This document shows, piece by piece, positions 51,105 to 60,824 of a DNA stretch of 64,000 nucleotides. The position numbers were made by a program, and so were the translations under genes. Position 1 is the first letter of the stretch, and every line of letters starts with the position of its first letter. The stretch is from the NCBI GenBank assembly GCA_029279945.1, contig JAJUHK010000003.1, positions 124,001 through 188,000 on the forward strand, given 5' to 3'. Origin of the DNA: Pseudidiomarina indica. GTDB lineage: Bacteria; Pseudomonadota; Gammaproteobacteria; Enterobacterales; Alteromonadaceae. Below the pieces are notes generated by a model, which was given only the letters and a program-made list of their open reading frames with translations, ran no database searches and was not told the origin of the DNA.

Positions 51105-51148
51105 AAACAAAAACAGCTTGATAACACCGAAGGATTATCAAGCTGTTG
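51105..51148 (-). terminator. Rho-independent terminator of the deaD gene
   Basis: A perfect 13-base stem AACAGCTTGATAA / TTATCAAGCTGTT (51113-51125 with 51136-51148), a ten-base loop, then on the minus strand TTTTTGTTTG. It lies about 20 bases after the helicase stop. Confidence 0.88.
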
Positions 51149-51168
51149 AGCTGTTTTACTGAGGTTTC

Positions 51169-52965
51169 TTAGGCGCGGCGACGGCGTTCGCCTTGATTAC
51201 TGCGAGCGCCTCGATCACCACGGCGCGGTGCACCTTTAAAGCCTGGCCGATCACCCATGGGCGGGCGCGGACGGCGGCTAATCTGCTCATCATGCGCCAG
51301 CTCTAAGCCCATTTGTTGTTGCCGTACTCGAGCACGTTGTAACACTCGTAGCACTGCAGCCGGCATACCTTTTGGTAATTCAACCAAACTATGGCCTTCA
51401 AACAACTGGATTTGGCCGATATAGCGGCTATCAATATCACCTTCGTTTGCAATAGCGCCAACGATATCCTGTGGGCGGGCACCATGGTCTCGGCCGACTT
51501 GAATGCGATAAGTATCAAATTCAATTCCCAGCTCACGACGTTCGCGCCCTGCTCCTGAACGTTTTTCCCGGTCGTCACGCTTCGCACGACGATCATTACG
51601 CTCTTCAAATTTACGCGGTGCCGGATCATCAGCCAAAATAAGTGGCCGGCGAAGATGATATTGCGCCAACAATGCGGTTGCTAACTGTTCAGCCGTCAAA
51701 CCCGTATTTGCCTGCATTTGTTCAATGATTTTTGTCATCTCATTGAGCTGTGGCATAGCGAGTGATTCAACTAATTGCTGTTGCAACGCCTGCTGTCGGA
51801 ACATACTGAGTTCTTTTGCCGTGGGCACCTCAAAATACTCGATAGTGCCGTTGGTTAAGCGCTCATAGGTGCGTAACAAGTGTTTTTCTTTGCTACGATA
51901 AAATAGAATAGCTTCGCCACTACGCCCAGCACGGCCAGTACGGCCAATACGGTGCACGTACGACTCGCTATCACTTGGTAAATCATAGTTAATGACGTGG
52001 GTGATTTCCGGTACATCTAATCCCCGTGCCACAACATCTGTTGCCACTAAGATCTCAATATGACCGCTACGTAGCTGAGCAACGGTTTGCTCACGCTGTG
52101 CCTGGTTTAAATCGCCACTTAATGGTGATGCTTTAAAACCCGACGCTTGTAGCTGTTCAGTGACTTCCATGGTGTCTGAACGAGTCCGCACGAAAATCAA
52201 CACGCGTTGGTAGTCTAGCACTTCCAATAAACGTGTTAATGCTTGCATTTTGGTTAAGCCGCGCACCAACCACGCCCGTTGCCGGATGGTTGCTTTGGTT
52301 TTTTCAACGGCCGCAATTTGAATATTTAATGGTTGCTCACCCGCTTCATTAACCAAAAAGGTTTTGGCTAATTTACGAATAGCTGGCGGCATGGTTGCTG
52401 AGAACAACGCACGTTGTGCGCTCACAGGTACCGCTCCCATAATAGTTTCGATATCTTCGATAAAACCCATGTTGAGCATTTCATCGGCTTCATCTAAGAC
52501 TGCAAAGCGTAGCGCTGACAAGTTCAACACGCCTTTATTAAGCAGGTCTAACAAACGGCCCGGTGTACCAACAACAACCTGTGCACCACCACGTAATGCT
52601 TTAATTTGTGGGCCAAAAGCAGCACCACCGTAGACGGTAGCCACTTCCACGCCTTTCATTTTCTCGCCAAAGCTAGCAATGGCTTCTGCTACTTGCATCG
52701 CCAGTTCGCGCGTTGGTGCAACCACCAACATTTGTGTTGCACGTTGCGTAGCATCCAATAAACTCAACCCTGGCAATCCAAATGCTGCCGTTTTCCCGGT
52801 TCCAGTTTGCGCCTCACCAAGCACATTTTTACCCGATAACAATGCTGGAATAGCTTGTAACTGGATTGGTGTTGGTTGGGTGAAATTCATTTTTTCAAGT
52901 TGCTTAAGCACAACAGCAGGCAGGCCCAATTCGGCGAACGATTGGCCAGTCATAAGATCAGACAT
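51169..52965 (-). CDS. deaD: DEAD-box RNA helicase DeaD/CsdA
   Basis: ATP-dependent RNA helicase of cold-shock ribosome assembly and mRNA decay. The 598-residue protein has the Q motif (FTQPTPIQLQAIP), Walker A AQTGTGKT (52-59), DEAD at 158-161, SAT in FSATMPPAIR, and HRIGRTGRAGRSG in the second RecA domain. A DbpA-type RNA-binding domain follows (YRIQVGRDHGARPQDIVGAIA). The C-terminal tail is rich in Arg and Gly. E. coli DeaD has 629 residues. It has its own promoter and a leader of about 155 nucleotides. Confidence 0.95.
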   Translation of the reverse strand: MSDLMTGQSFAELGLPAVVLKQLEKMNFTQPTPIQLQAIPALLSGKNVLGEAQTGTGKTAAFGLPGLSLLDATQRATQMLVVAPTRELAMQVAEAIASFGEKMKGVEVATVYGGAAFGPQIKALRGGAQVVVGTPGRLLDLLNKGVLNLSALRFAVLDEADEMLNMGFIEDIETIMGAVPVSAQRALFSATMPPAIRKLAKTFLVNEAGEQPLNIQIAAVEKTKATIRQRAWLVRGLTKMQALTRLLEVLDYQRVLIFVRTRSDTMEVTEQLQASGFKASPLSGDLNQAQREQTVAQLRSGHIEILVATDVVARGLDVPEITHVINYDLPSDSESYVHRIGRTGRAGRSGEAILFYRSKEKHLLRTYERLTNGTIEYFEVPTAKELSMFRQQALQQQLVESLAMPQLNEMTKIIEQMQANTGLTAEQLATALLAQYHLRRPLILADDPAPRKFEERNDRRAKRDDREKRSGAGRERRELGIEFDTYRIQVGRDHGARPQDIVGAIANEGDIDSRYIGQIQLFEGHSLVELPKGMPAAVLRVLQRARVRQQQMGLELAHDEQISRRPRPPMGDRPGFKGAPRRGDRGARSNQGERRRRA

Positions 52966-53126
52966 ATTTTTCTCACATGTTTCTGTACTACAAAATTACG
53001 GGGAAGAGACGCCCGGCGACAGAACACGATGAACACTCTGGCAGGAATAAAGTAGGCGTGGTATACCCCAATATATCAGGGGTAAGTCCGCTCCCATCAA
53101 TAGCGGTATTGACCCTGAAGGCCACT

Positions 53127-53155
53127 ATTATACACGGCTAGCCGTACAGCCACAA
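53127..53155 (-). promoter_or_regulatory. Promoter of deaD with long leader
   Basis: Minus strand: TTGTGG (53150-53155), 17-base spacer, perfect TATAAT (53127-53132). Transcription from here would give a 5' leader of about 155 nucleotides, which contains a small hairpin TACCCC / GGGGTA (53064-53084). The -35 match is weak. Confidence 0.55.
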
Positions 53156-53238
53156 GTCAAACATTGATTATGCCTAACACTTTGCGGTTTTTTTAGGCTA
53201 AGATTGGAACAGCAAGTAACACCTTGATGGAATCTAAA

Positions 53239-54696
53239 ATGTCTAATCAATCAATGACATCCCTACTGCGTACTGAAGCCTTTATCAATGGCCGATGGGC
53301 CAGTGCTAGTCACCAGTTTGATGTGTGTAATCCAGCCACTGGTGCCGTCATTGCCAAGGTCGCGAATAGTGATAGTGCCATGACTCACGCTGCTATCGAT
53401 GCAGCAGCACAAGCACTACCCCAGTGGCGCGCCTTGCTGCCTAAACAACGGGCGCAGCTACTTCGGCGTTGGCATCAGTTAGTTCTCGATAATAAACGAG
53501 CACTCGCCGAGCTCATGACAACTGAACAAGGCAAGCCACTTGCTGAAGCTATGACTGAAGTTGAGTATGGGGCGAGTTATATCGATTGGTTCGCTGGTGA
53601 AGCTGAGCGAAGTTATGGAACTATTTTAAGTCAAGGCGCAACGGGGCATAAAAGCTGGTATATCCGCCAAGCTATTGGCGTCTGCGCTGCTATTACTCCA
53701 TGGAATTTCCCACATGCCATGATTACGCGTAAATTGGCGCCAGCATTAGCAGCAGGCTGCACCATGGTCGTTAAACCCGCCGAAGCAACACCACTTTCAG
53801 CATTGGCATTAGCACAATTAGCTCATGATGCTGGTATCCCTGCGGGTGTTATTAACATTCTTCCGACTCAACAGCCTGCCGCGATAGGGGAAATTTTAAC
53901 GACACACCCTGACATAAAGAAATTTACGTTTACTGGTTCTACCGCCGTTGGTAAACAACTTATGGCGCAATGCGCTTCAACTGTTAAGAAGGTGTCACTT
54001 GAATTAGGCGGTAATGCGCCATTTATTGTATTTGAAGATGCCAACCTAGAACTTGCCGCCGCCGAACTCATACGTTGTAAATTCCGCAACGCTGGGCAAA
54101 CCTGTATTAGCGCTAACCGAGTCTTGGTACAACACTCTGTCCTCTCCCAATTTCTTGAGCTACTACAGTCGAAACTACAGCAGCTTACTATTGGTTCAGG
54201 CTTTGAACCGGCAGTTGATTATGGCCCTCTCATTAACCAAGCCGCCATCGACAAAGTCGCAGGCCTCATCGCCGACGCAGTTGCTCATGGTGCAGAATTA
54301 ATCGCCGGTGGGAAATTGTTGCCCGAACTTGGGCCGCTCTACTACGCCCCAACTTTAATATTCGGCATTACCCCTGCGATGCGGATTGCACAAGAGGAGA
54401 TTTTTGGACCGGTTATCGCTATCCAAGCATTCACTGACGAAGCTCAAGCTATTCGCCTAGCGAACGCTGCACCTGTTGGTCTAGCTGGGTACTTTTGTAC
54501 TGAAGACTACCGTCGCATTGAACGGGTTAGCACCCTGTTAGAATGTGGTATGCTAGGCATTAACACTGGCGCAATCTCACATGCTTATAACGCATTTGGT
54601 GGAATAAAAGAATCTGGTATTGGCCGAGAAGGTTCACCAGTGGGTATCGCTGAGTATCAAGAAATAAAAAATATAACCTTAGGTGACTTAGCATGA
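53239..54696 (+). CDS. gabD: NAD(P)-dependent succinate-semialdehyde dehydrogenase
   Basis: Oxidises succinate semialdehyde to succinate, the end of GABA degradation. From the ATG at 53239 the protein has 485 residues and matches E. coli GabD (482) closely: ITPWNFPHAMITRK, FTGSTAVGKQLM, ELGGNAPFIVF (general base Glu) and NAGQTCISANR (catalytic Cys). Earlier in-frame starts at 53224 (TTG) and 53227 (ATG) lack a ribosome site, while GGA lies seven bases before 53239. It overlaps the next dehydrogenase gene by four bases. No GABA transaminase gene is present nearby. Confidence 0.92.
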   Translation: MSNQSMTSLLRTEAFINGRWASASHQFDVCNPATGAVIAKVANSDSAMTHAAIDAAAQALPQWRALLPKQRAQLLRRWHQLVLDNKRALAELMTTEQGKPLAEAMTEVEYGASYIDWFAGEAERSYGTILSQGATGHKSWYIRQAIGVCAAITPWNFPHAMITRKLAPALAAGCTMVVKPAEATPLSALALAQLAHDAGIPAGVINILPTQQPAAIGEILTTHPDIKKFTFTGSTAVGKQLMAQCASTVKKVSLELGGNAPFIVFEDANLELAAAELIRCKFRNAGQTCISANRVLVQHSVLSQFLELLQSKLQQLTIGSGFEPAVDYGPLINQAAIDKVAGLIADAVAHGAELIAGGKLLPELGPLYYAPTLIFGITPAMRIAQEEIFGPVIAIQAFTDEAQAIRLANAAPVGLAGYFCTEDYRRIERVSTLLECGMLGINTGAISHAYNAFGGIKESGIGREGSPVGIAEYQEIKNITLGDLA

Positions 54697-56069
54697 CTCA
54701 ATTTGTATTTTTAATGCAGCAGTTGCGTACTACGTTCGACAGCGGAGTCACCCGTAATATAGAGTGGCGGCAGCGCCAACTGAAACAACTCGCAGCACTA
54801 TTAAAAGACCACGAAAATGAATTGCTGGAAGCTTTGCAGCTCGATTTAGGCAAATCTCATGCGGAGGGTTGGTTGACTGAATTGAGCGTCGTCAATAAAG
54901 AGATTCAACATACGCTTAACCATCTGCCACAATGGATGAAAGCCAAACGCGTACGGCAACCATTTCTTGCCATGCCTGGTAAAAGTTATTTGCATCCAGA
55001 ACCCTTGGGGATTGTGCTCATTATTGGCGCATGGAACTATCCGATTCAATTGATGTTGAGTCCTCTTATTGCAGCCCTTGCAGCAGGCAACTGCGTCATT
55101 CTCAAACCTTCAGAACTAGCGCCCAGGACGGCAGAGTTACTCGCCAATACCATTCCTCAATACTTAGCGCATGACGCAATCAACGTTGTCAATGGTGGTG
55201 CAGACATTGTCACTGACCTTCTACAAAATCGTTTTGACCATATTTTGTACACTGGTAGTGAGCGTGTTGGTAAGATTGTGATGCGTGCTGCTGCTGAATA
55301 TTTAACTCCGGTCACCTTAGAGCTAGGTGGTAAGAGCCCCGCGGTGATTCTTGCCGATGCTAATATAAAAACAACCGCTCGTCGATTGGCCTGGGGGAAG
55401 TGGATTAACGCAGGACAAACCTGTATTGCGCCAGACTATGTCTTGGTCGACGAGTCTATCCAAAACGAACTCGTCGCGGCACTAAAAGAAGCGAGCCAAA
55501 CTATGTTTGGTGTTACTCCGCAAAGTGCTGAAGATTATGGTCGGATCGTCAATGATGCTCATTTTAACCGCCTTATTTCTTATTTAAGTAATGGCAAAGT
55601 GGCCTTTGGCGGTGACTTCAATGCCTCTGAACGTTACCTTGCTCCTACGGTACTAACGCACGTAAATATTGACAGTCCAATCATGCGCGATGAAATATTT
55701 GGACCAATTTTACCTATTATTCCGATTTCATCATTGGCAGAAGCCATCGATTTTATTCAACAACGAGAAAAACCATTGGCGCTGTATGGTTTCAGTAATT
55801 CAAATAAAAAGTTACGTCAACTTACCGAAGCCACCTCGGCCGGTAACCAATGCAATAATGACACCCTGATGTTCATGCTCAACCCAGAGTTACCATTTGG
55901 TGGAGTTGGCCGCAGTGGTATGGGGCGTTACCACGGCCATTTTGGCTTTGAAACATTCAGTCATGTTAAAGCGGTTATGTATCGCTCCACCCGACCAGAC
56001 CCAAGTTTCAGATATCCGCCCTATACAAAGTTCAAACGTCGAATCATGCGCTGGTTATCTTCGCAGTGA
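54693..56069 (+). CDS. ALDH3-type aldehyde dehydrogenase (coniferyl/fatty aldehyde family)
   Basis: A 458-residue NAD(P)-dependent aldehyde dehydrogenase of the class 3 branch, which lacks the long N-terminal arm of GabD. Visible features are the nucleotide site IIGAWNYPIQLML, YTGSERVGKIVM, LELGGKSPAVIL with the Glu base, and the catalytic Cys in NAGQTCIAPDYVL. The C-terminal end is basic (KFKRRIMRWLSSQ) without a clear membrane helix. Bacterial relatives are called coniferyl or fatty aldehyde dehydrogenases; the substrate here is not determinable. It is translationally coupled to gabD. Confidence 0.9.
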   Translation: MTQFVFLMQQLRTTFDSGVTRNIEWRQRQLKQLAALLKDHENELLEALQLDLGKSHAEGWLTELSVVNKEIQHTLNHLPQWMKAKRVRQPFLAMPGKSYLHPEPLGIVLIIGAWNYPIQLMLSPLIAALAAGNCVILKPSELAPRTAELLANTIPQYLAHDAINVVNGGADIVTDLLQNRFDHILYTGSERVGKIVMRAAAEYLTPVTLELGGKSPAVILADANIKTTARRLAWGKWINAGQTCIAPDYVLVDESIQNELVAALKEASQTMFGVTPQSAEDYGRIVNDAHFNRLISYLSNGKVAFGGDFNASERYLAPTVLTHVNIDSPIMRDEIFGPILPIIPISSLAEAIDFIQQREKPLALYGFSNSNKKLRQLTEATSAGNQCNNDTLMFMLNPELPFGGVGRSGMGRYHGHFGFETFSHVKAVMYRSTRPDPSFRYPPYTKFKRRIMRWLSSQ

Positions 56070-56187
56070 GCAATAAACTACCAGCGAGCGCAGATCTTGT
56101 ACCATTGATCTGGTCTGCTTGCCGGGCTATTTCGATTACGTTAGGATTGAGCCGTCTTCATAACAACGATAAGCAAGGACTCTTTAT

Positions 56188-57606
56188 ATGAGCGCTCCTC
56201 GAGAACAGTTTGGTTCAAAAATTGGATTTATACTTGCAGCCGCAGGTTCTGCTGTTGGTATCGGTAATATTGTAGGATTCCCTGTCGCAGCTGCGAAAAA
56301 CGGTGGTGCTGCCTTTCTGCTAATTTACGCATGTTTTATCGCATTCATTTGTTTACCCGTAATGCTAGCAGAAATGGGGCTTGGCCGTCGTAGTCAGCAT
56401 AGCCCACGCAAAGCCTATGCAGAACTAGGCCAAGGCTTAAAGCGGTGGGAGTTTGCCGGTTGGCTAGCTACCTTCACCCCATTTATGATTGCTGTTTTTT
56501 ATATGGTAATTACCGTATGGATTTTTGGTTATTTAGTCCAATCACTATTAGGCAATCTTGACCTGTTAGCAAGTGAAGGGTATTTCGCCACATTCGTCAA
56601 TGAACAAAGCTTCCTCCTGTACCTTGCTGGGGTTACAGCGATTACCTACTTGATTCTTGTAGGTGGCGTGCGTAATGGTATTGAACGGGCATCGAAAATA
56701 CTGATGCCCGCTCTGTTCATCATGCTAATTCTACTCGTTATTTTTGTCTTAACGTTAGAAGGGTCATGGTCTGGAGTACAATTCTACCTGATTCCTGATT
56801 TCAGCCGAATTAACGGTGCTGTTATCAATGGTGCCCTATCGCAAGCGTTTTTCTCATTATCGCTGGGGATGGGGATTCTGATTACCTATGGCTCATACTT
56901 TCGCCGCAGTGACGATATTGTCACCTCCGCTAAGCTTGTTGCGGTAACTGATACCTCGGTTGCTTTTATTGCGGGACTAATGACATTACCAGCGATTTTC
57001 GCCATTTTCCCTGATACTAATGTTGACTCTCTCAGTGACTCGTCAATTAGTATGGTGTTTTCCTTCTTCCCCAATATCTTTTTAGCTTTATCTGACACCA
57101 TCGGTTATCTTGCCGCCAGTATTGCTGCGACCATTTTCTTCTTGTTGGCATTTGTCGCTGCAATTACATCGTTGGTATCTATTATTGAAGTGCCTACGTC
57201 ATCGTTCATGGAGAAGCGCGATGTACCACGTAAAAAAGCATTGCTTACTATTGGCACGCTTATCACTATCCTGACACTAATCGCAGCAACATCATTTGGC
57301 TTAGTACCGTGGTTTACGTCGTTTGTACACTACGCGGGTGTTGATAAATCAGTCTTCGATGTTATTACTGATGTGTTCTACGATACTATTTTACCGTTGA
57401 ATGGATTACTGATCTGTTTATTTGTTCGGTTCCGTTGGAAGCGCGCACAATTGACAGCAGAATTAAGTGAAGGCAATCCAGGTTATGGTAATAGCTGGTT
57501 TGGTAAATACGTCAACGTTGCGATTGGTACCTTTATTCCAGTGATTCTTGCAGCAGTGTTTATCAATACTGTCTTCAATAAGTTCTTCGCTATTTCAATA
57601 ATTTAA
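56188..57606 (+). CDS. Sodium-dependent transporter of the NSS (SNF) family
   Basis: A 472-residue inner-membrane symporter of the LeuT/NSS fold, which uses the sodium gradient to import amino acids or related amines. The N-terminal signature GFILAAAGSAVGIGNIVGFP covers the sodium- and substrate-binding first helix, with AKNGGAAFLLIY following. About 11-12 helices are visible, and SLGMGILITYGSYF marks helix 6. The substrate cannot be told. It lies 118 bases after the two aldehyde dehydrogenases on the same strand, and tmcA starts three bases after its stop. Confidence 0.92.
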   Translation: MSAPREQFGSKIGFILAAAGSAVGIGNIVGFPVAAAKNGGAAFLLIYACFIAFICLPVMLAEMGLGRRSQHSPRKAYAELGQGLKRWEFAGWLATFTPFMIAVFYMVITVWIFGYLVQSLLGNLDLLASEGYFATFVNEQSFLLYLAGVTAITYLILVGGVRNGIERASKILMPALFIMLILLVIFVLTLEGSWSGVQFYLIPDFSRINGAVINGALSQAFFSLSLGMGILITYGSYFRRSDDIVTSAKLVAVTDTSVAFIAGLMTLPAIFAIFPDTNVDSLSDSSISMVFSFFPNIFLALSDTIGYLAASIAATIFFLLAFVAAITSLVSIIEVPTSSFMEKRDVPRKKALLTIGTLITILTLIAATSFGLVPWFTSFVHYAGVDKSVFDVITDVFYDTILPLNGLLICLFVRFRWKRAQLTAELSEGNPGYGNSWFGKYVNVAIGTFIPVILAAVFINTVFNKFFAISII

Positions 57607-57609
57607 TTT

Positions 57610-59532
57610 ATGGAATTAAAAAGCGTTGTACAGCGATTAAAGACTGCTCATATTCGAGCAGTCTTTTTGTTTGACGGTAACACTCATTGGTTACATCAAC
57701 AGCGGAAAATGATTCAGCAACACATCCCGCGCCACATTTATTTATCCGTAGCAGACCCGCACGCAGTTGCTATGCATCGTTATCGAGATTATCTAGGCTC
57801 TACGAATAATGCAGTGATCCTAGACTTTAGCCAAGGGACACTGCATGCTGACGCCCTCGCTGCGTTAGCTGGAACTATTCGAGGTGGAGGTATGTTATTG
57901 GTGTTGTTGCCAGAGCACGACACTGCATTCAAGAAACGTCTCATTCAAACGGCAAACAAATTTAAGACCATCCATCACGTAACGCCAGAAACAACCTGGC
58001 ACCACGTACTTCAGACTATCGGTACGTTGTCGTTACCAACAATGTTACCGCCGACGTTGCCAACCTCATCTCAGCAAGAGATTATTAATAGCATGCTCGA
58101 GCTGCCTGGCACTTGTCATGTGCTTATGGCAGATCGCGGTCGTGGTAAAAGTGCCACCTTAGGGCTAGCTTGCGCTGGCTGGCATAGCCGTTATCGGGGG
58201 CGCGAATTAATTGTCACCGGACCACGCCCAGCAGCTGTTGAGATGCTGCTCACTCACGCCAACGATAGCGCCCGTTTTGTCCCATGGGATAAGCTATTAC
58301 GCGACCATAAACCACAAAGCATCCGTCTTGTTATCGACGAGGCAGCGGCAATTCCCATGCATATCCTACAAGAGTTAGTGTACCGTTTTTCGGTTTGGGC
58401 GGTCGCTAGTACTGTAGATGGCTATGAGGGATGTGGGCGTGGTTTTGCGATTCGTTTCGTTGAATGGTTAACCCAACAACAGTTGTGCAAAATTCACCAA
58501 CTTGATGAACCTTTGCGCTGGTCGGAAACAGATGAGGTAGAGCCATGGCTTAATGAAGCCTTGCTTATGAAATCGACACAACCGGCGATCAGTAATGATG
58601 ACATGACCAGCTTCGATTTAGGTGAAGTAGTATTTACTGATACACACGCCAGTCAATTAAGCGAAGCTGAGCTGACTGACGTGATTGGTCTGCTATTAGA
58701 AGCGCATTATCAAAGCAGCCCCAATGATCTGCGTCTGTTACTCGATGATCCGCACCAACAATTACTCTTGGCTCACCATGAGAAAATATTAACGGGCGTA
58801 ATTTGGTATAGCTGTGAAGGGCAACTTCCAGAATCACTACACCAACCAATCATGAATGGCCAGCGGCGGATAAATGGGCAGATTTTGCCGCAAGCTATTG
58901 GGTTTTATTTTCAGCAACCAGAAGTCCTTCATTGGCGTTGGTGGCGCATTACCAGAATTGCTGTGAGTGAGCGAGTGCGACGGCGTGGCGTTGGTCTGAA
59001 ATTGTTACAACAACTCCAAGCACAAGCGCAAACGAATCAAATCGATGCCCTTGGCTCTAGCTTTGGTGCCAACCCAGACGTACTCAGTTTTTGGCAGCAC
59101 AGCCTATATCAAATCATACGCTTAGGGCGCAAGTTGAACATGGCTAGTGGTTATCCCAACGCACTAGTCGCCTATGGCTTAAACCCTTCTGCAAAATCCT
59201 TATTAAAACAGTTACATCAATTTTGCCAAAGCGAACTGTACTGGCGTAAAAATGAACTTTTCGGTGTTAACGACGCTATGTATAACATCGCTAAAGGGAT
59301 TCTAAAAGGGTTCGCATACGGCAATTTACCATTTACTGAAGCACAATTCGCTTGGTGCGTTTGTGATAGAAAATACCCACTAAGCGCAGCTGGGCTCACC
59401 TTACCTGGACTGATCTTGAGTATTAGTGATGATTTAGCAACCATCACCCGACAGTACGGCTACAGCAGCCAGCAAAGTATGCAACGCCAGTTACGCCAAG
59501 TTGCACGAGAATATCTCGAATTGATTCATTAA
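57610..59532 (+). CDS. tmcA: tRNA(Met) cytidine acetyltransferase
   Basis: Makes N4-acetylcytidine at the wobble position of elongator tRNA-Met, using ATP and acetyl-CoA. The 640-residue protein has the N-terminal DUF1726-type domain, an RNA-helicase-like ATPase with Walker A DRGRGKSATLG and Walker B LVIDEAAAIP, and a GNAT acetyltransferase domain with ITRIAVSERVRRRGVGLKLL. E. coli TmcA has 671 residues. No ribosome site precedes the ATG, which lies three bases after the transporter stop, so coupled translation is likely. Confidence 0.93.
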   Translation: MELKSVVQRLKTAHIRAVFLFDGNTHWLHQQRKMIQQHIPRHIYLSVADPHAVAMHRYRDYLGSTNNAVILDFSQGTLHADALAALAGTIRGGGMLLVLLPEHDTAFKKRLIQTANKFKTIHHVTPETTWHHVLQTIGTLSLPTMLPPTLPTSSQQEIINSMLELPGTCHVLMADRGRGKSATLGLACAGWHSRYRGRELIVTGPRPAAVEMLLTHANDSARFVPWDKLLRDHKPQSIRLVIDEAAAIPMHILQELVYRFSVWAVASTVDGYEGCGRGFAIRFVEWLTQQQLCKIHQLDEPLRWSETDEVEPWLNEALLMKSTQPAISNDDMTSFDLGEVVFTDTHASQLSEAELTDVIGLLLEAHYQSSPNDLRLLLDDPHQQLLLAHHEKILTGVIWYSCEGQLPESLHQPIMNGQRRINGQILPQAIGFYFQQPEVLHWRWWRITRIAVSERVRRRGVGLKLLQQLQAQAQTNQIDALGSSFGANPDVLSFWQHSLYQIIRLGRKLNMASGYPNALVAYGLNPSAKSLLKQLHQFCQSELYWRKNELFGVNDAMYNIAKGILKGFAYGNLPFTEAQFAWCVCDRKYPLSAAGLTLPGLILSISDDLATITRQYGYSSQQSMQRQLRQVAREYLELIH

Positions 59533-59624
59533 ACCTTGATACAATATCTGGAATGCTGCTCACACAGTAAAATTATGCTATCTTTTAGCCTTTGTGTTCA
59601 CCCGCAACGGAAGGGTTTATAAAC

Positions 59625-60824
59625 ATGTCTCGAGTTTTAATTATTGGTGCAGGCGGAGTAGCCAGCGTTGTCGTAAAGAAGTGTGCAATGTTGCCAGAGT
59701 ATTTCTCTGAAATTCACCTAGCAAGTCGCACTCTTTCAAAATGTGAAAAGCTCCAACAAGAAGCTGGTAAAGACCGGGTTGTTGGTGTCTACCAAGTCGA
59801 TGCAGATCATGCCAATCAGGTTGCTGATTTGATTCGTAAAGTACAGCCAGATTTGGTTATCAACGTGGCACTACCCTATCAAGATCTGCCAATCATGGAT
59901 GCTTGTCTTGAGACTGGTGTGCATTATCTTGATACAGCAAACTATGAACCTAAAGATGTCGCAAAATTCGAGTATTCATGGCAATGGGCTTACCATGATC
60001 GCTTTAAAGAAAAAGGCATCATGGCATTACTTGGCGCCGGTTTTGACCCAGGTGTAACCAACGTATTTACCGCTTACGCAGCGAAACATTATTTCGACGA
60101 AATCCATTATCTTGATATCGTAGATTGCAACGGCGGCGATCATGGGCAAGCGTTCGCAACGAACTTTAACCCTGAAATTAATATCCGTGAAATTACCCAG
60201 CGCGGACGCTATTGGGAGAACGGTGAGTGGCACGAGACAGACCCAATTAGTGTACGTAAAGATCTGGACTACCCAGGCGTTGGGGTTAGAGCATCCTACT
60301 TATTGTTCCATGAAGAGCTGGAGTCGTTGGTGAAGCATTTCCCAACCTTGAAGCGGGCACGTTTCTGGATGACTTTTGGTGAGCAATACTTAACTCACCT
60401 ACGCGTGTTAGAAAACGTTGGCATGACCTCAATCGAACCAATTGAATTCCAAGGCCAAAAAATTGTTCCATTAGAGTTCTTGAAAGCCGTGTTGCCAAAC
60501 CCAGGCTCACTGGCGGAAGGTTATACTGGTATGACCTGTATCGGTACCTACGTAACTGGAATTAAAGATGGTGTCGAAAAAACCATCTTTATTTATAACA
60601 ACTGTGACCACGCAGCTTGCTATGAAGAAGTGGGTGCGCAAGCAGTTTCTTATACCACCGGCGTTCCGGCAATGATAGCTGCATCAATGATGTTGCAAGG
60701 TCATTGGCTAAAACCTGGGGTATGGAACATGGAACAATTTGATCCAGATGAATTCATGAACCGCTTGAACAAATATGGGTTACCATGGCAAGTGGTTGAA
60801 ACAGAATCACCATTTAAGCGTTAA
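59625..60824 (+). CDS. Carboxynorspermidine synthase (saccharopine dehydrogenase family)
   Basis: NADPH-dependent enzyme (CASDH) that condenses aspartate semialdehyde with a diamine to carboxynorspermidine or carboxyspermidine. The ATG at 59625 follows GGAAGGG and gives 399 residues starting MSRVLIIGAGGVASVVVKK; the upstream TTG start is unlikely. The Rossmann motif GAGGVAS (8-14), the LASRTLSKCEKL stretch and LDTANYEPKDVAKFEYSWQ fit the family. The decarboxylase that follows makes the pairing clear. The start of that gene overlaps this stop by one base. Confidence 0.93.
   Translation: MSRVLIIGAGGVASVVVKKCAMLPEYFSEIHLASRTLSKCEKLQQEAGKDRVVGVYQVDADHANQVADLIRKVQPDLVINVALPYQDLPIMDACLETGVHYLDTANYEPKDVAKFEYSWQWAYHDRFKEKGIMALLGAGFDPGVTNVFTAYAAKHYFDEIHYLDIVDCNGGDHGQAFATNFNPEINIREITQRGRYWENGEWHETDPISVRKDLDYPGVGVRASYLLFHEELESLVKHFPTLKRARFWMTFGEQYLTHLRVLENVGMTSIEPIEFQGQKIVPLEFLKAVLPNPGSLAEGYTGMTCIGTYVTGIKDGVEKTIFIYNNCDHAACYEEVGAQAVSYTTGVPAMIAASMMLQGHWLKPGVWNMEQFDPDEFMNRLNKYGLPWQVVETESPFKR

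Noticed and set aside
53172-53198. Inverted repeat GCCTAA / TTAGGC before gabD
   Set aside because: Only six base pairs with a 15-base loop; not distinguishable from chance.
56091-56112. Inverted repeat CAGATC / GATCTG after the ALDH3-type gene
   Set aside because: Short stem with no T-run; too weak to call a terminator.
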